A stretch of DNA of 6,818 nucleotides from Parcubacteria group bacterium RIFCSPHIGHO2_01_FULL_47_10b. Its GTDB lineage: Bacteria; Patescibacteriota; Minisyncoccia; 2-01-FULL-47-10. A program made the translations under genes and the position numbers. The notes below the pieces were generated by a model, which saw only the letters and a program-made list of their open reading frames with translations, was not told the origin of the DNA and ran no database searches. The stretch is taken from positions 23,391 through 30,208 of the forward strand of contig MHXC01000058.1 in assembly GCA_001824325.1 (NCBI GenBank), read 5' to 3'. Below, piece by piece: positions 6,790-6,818 of this stretch (position 1 is its first letter; every line of letters begins with the position of its first letter).

Positions 6790-6818
6790 GTCCTCAAGCA
6801 CCTCCTATCAAATTATCC

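Noticed and set aside
6794..6817. Possible end of an upstream minus-strand gene (DNLIGGA then TGA)
   Set aside because: Only seven codons are visible, so it cannot be told from chance. It is recorded because an upstream pelD/pelE would end near here.
1..6818. CRISPR arrays, tRNA or rRNA genes, insertion sequences
   Set aside because: I saw no regularly spaced repeats, cloverleaf or rRNA-like sequence, transposase frame or terminal inverted repeats.

Overview
The window looks like part of a chromosome from a monoderm-type bacterium with moderate GC and the standard genetic code. Its main content is a four-gene, minus-strand exopolysaccharide operon of the Pel type (971-6729). Transcription runs from the right edge leftwards: a secreted CE18/PelA-type polysaccharide deacetylase, a PelF-type GT4 glycosyltransferase, a 12-helix PelG-like membrane protein, and a membrane-anchored GH114-type glycoside hydrolase. 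The last three genes are tightly packed, with a 4-nt ATGA overlap and a 20-nt overlap, so they are very probably co-transcribed and translationally coupled.

In proteobacterial Pel systems one large PelA protein carries both hydrolase and deacetylase activities. Here the two activities lie on separate genes at opposite ends of the operon. No outer-membrane export gene (pelB or pelC) and no c-di-GMP receptor (pelD) or pelE is inside the window. This resembles the reduced pel clusters described in Gram-positive bacteria, but with a detached hydrolase and possibly without pelD/pelE. The expected job is: PelF polymerises a UDP-sugar, the PelG-like protein moves the chain across the membrane, the deacetylase modifies it outside, and the GH114 protein trims or releases it.

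Downstream of the operon (628-900, minus) is a 90-residue secreted or lipoprotein-like small protein with a CPPC motif. I do not recognise it. It has its own candidate extended -10 promoter lying in a 24-bp palindrome, and a very similar -10 sequence lies upstream of the first operon gene. A GC-rich 11-bp hairpin (538-573) separates it from the convergent plus-strand gene at the left edge.

That left-edge gene (1-519, plus) is cut by the window start. It encodes a double-psi beta-barrel protein of the RlpA type, preceded by what looks like the end of a LysM repeat. It lacks the Glu and His usually seen in the RlpA lytic transglycosylase active site.

The taxonomic guess is weak. The absence of outer-membrane Pel parts, poor Shine-Dalgarno sites within the operon, a LysM/RlpA-type wall protein and Firmicutes-like GH114 motifs fit a Gram-positive or Patescibacteria-like organism, but nothing here settles it.
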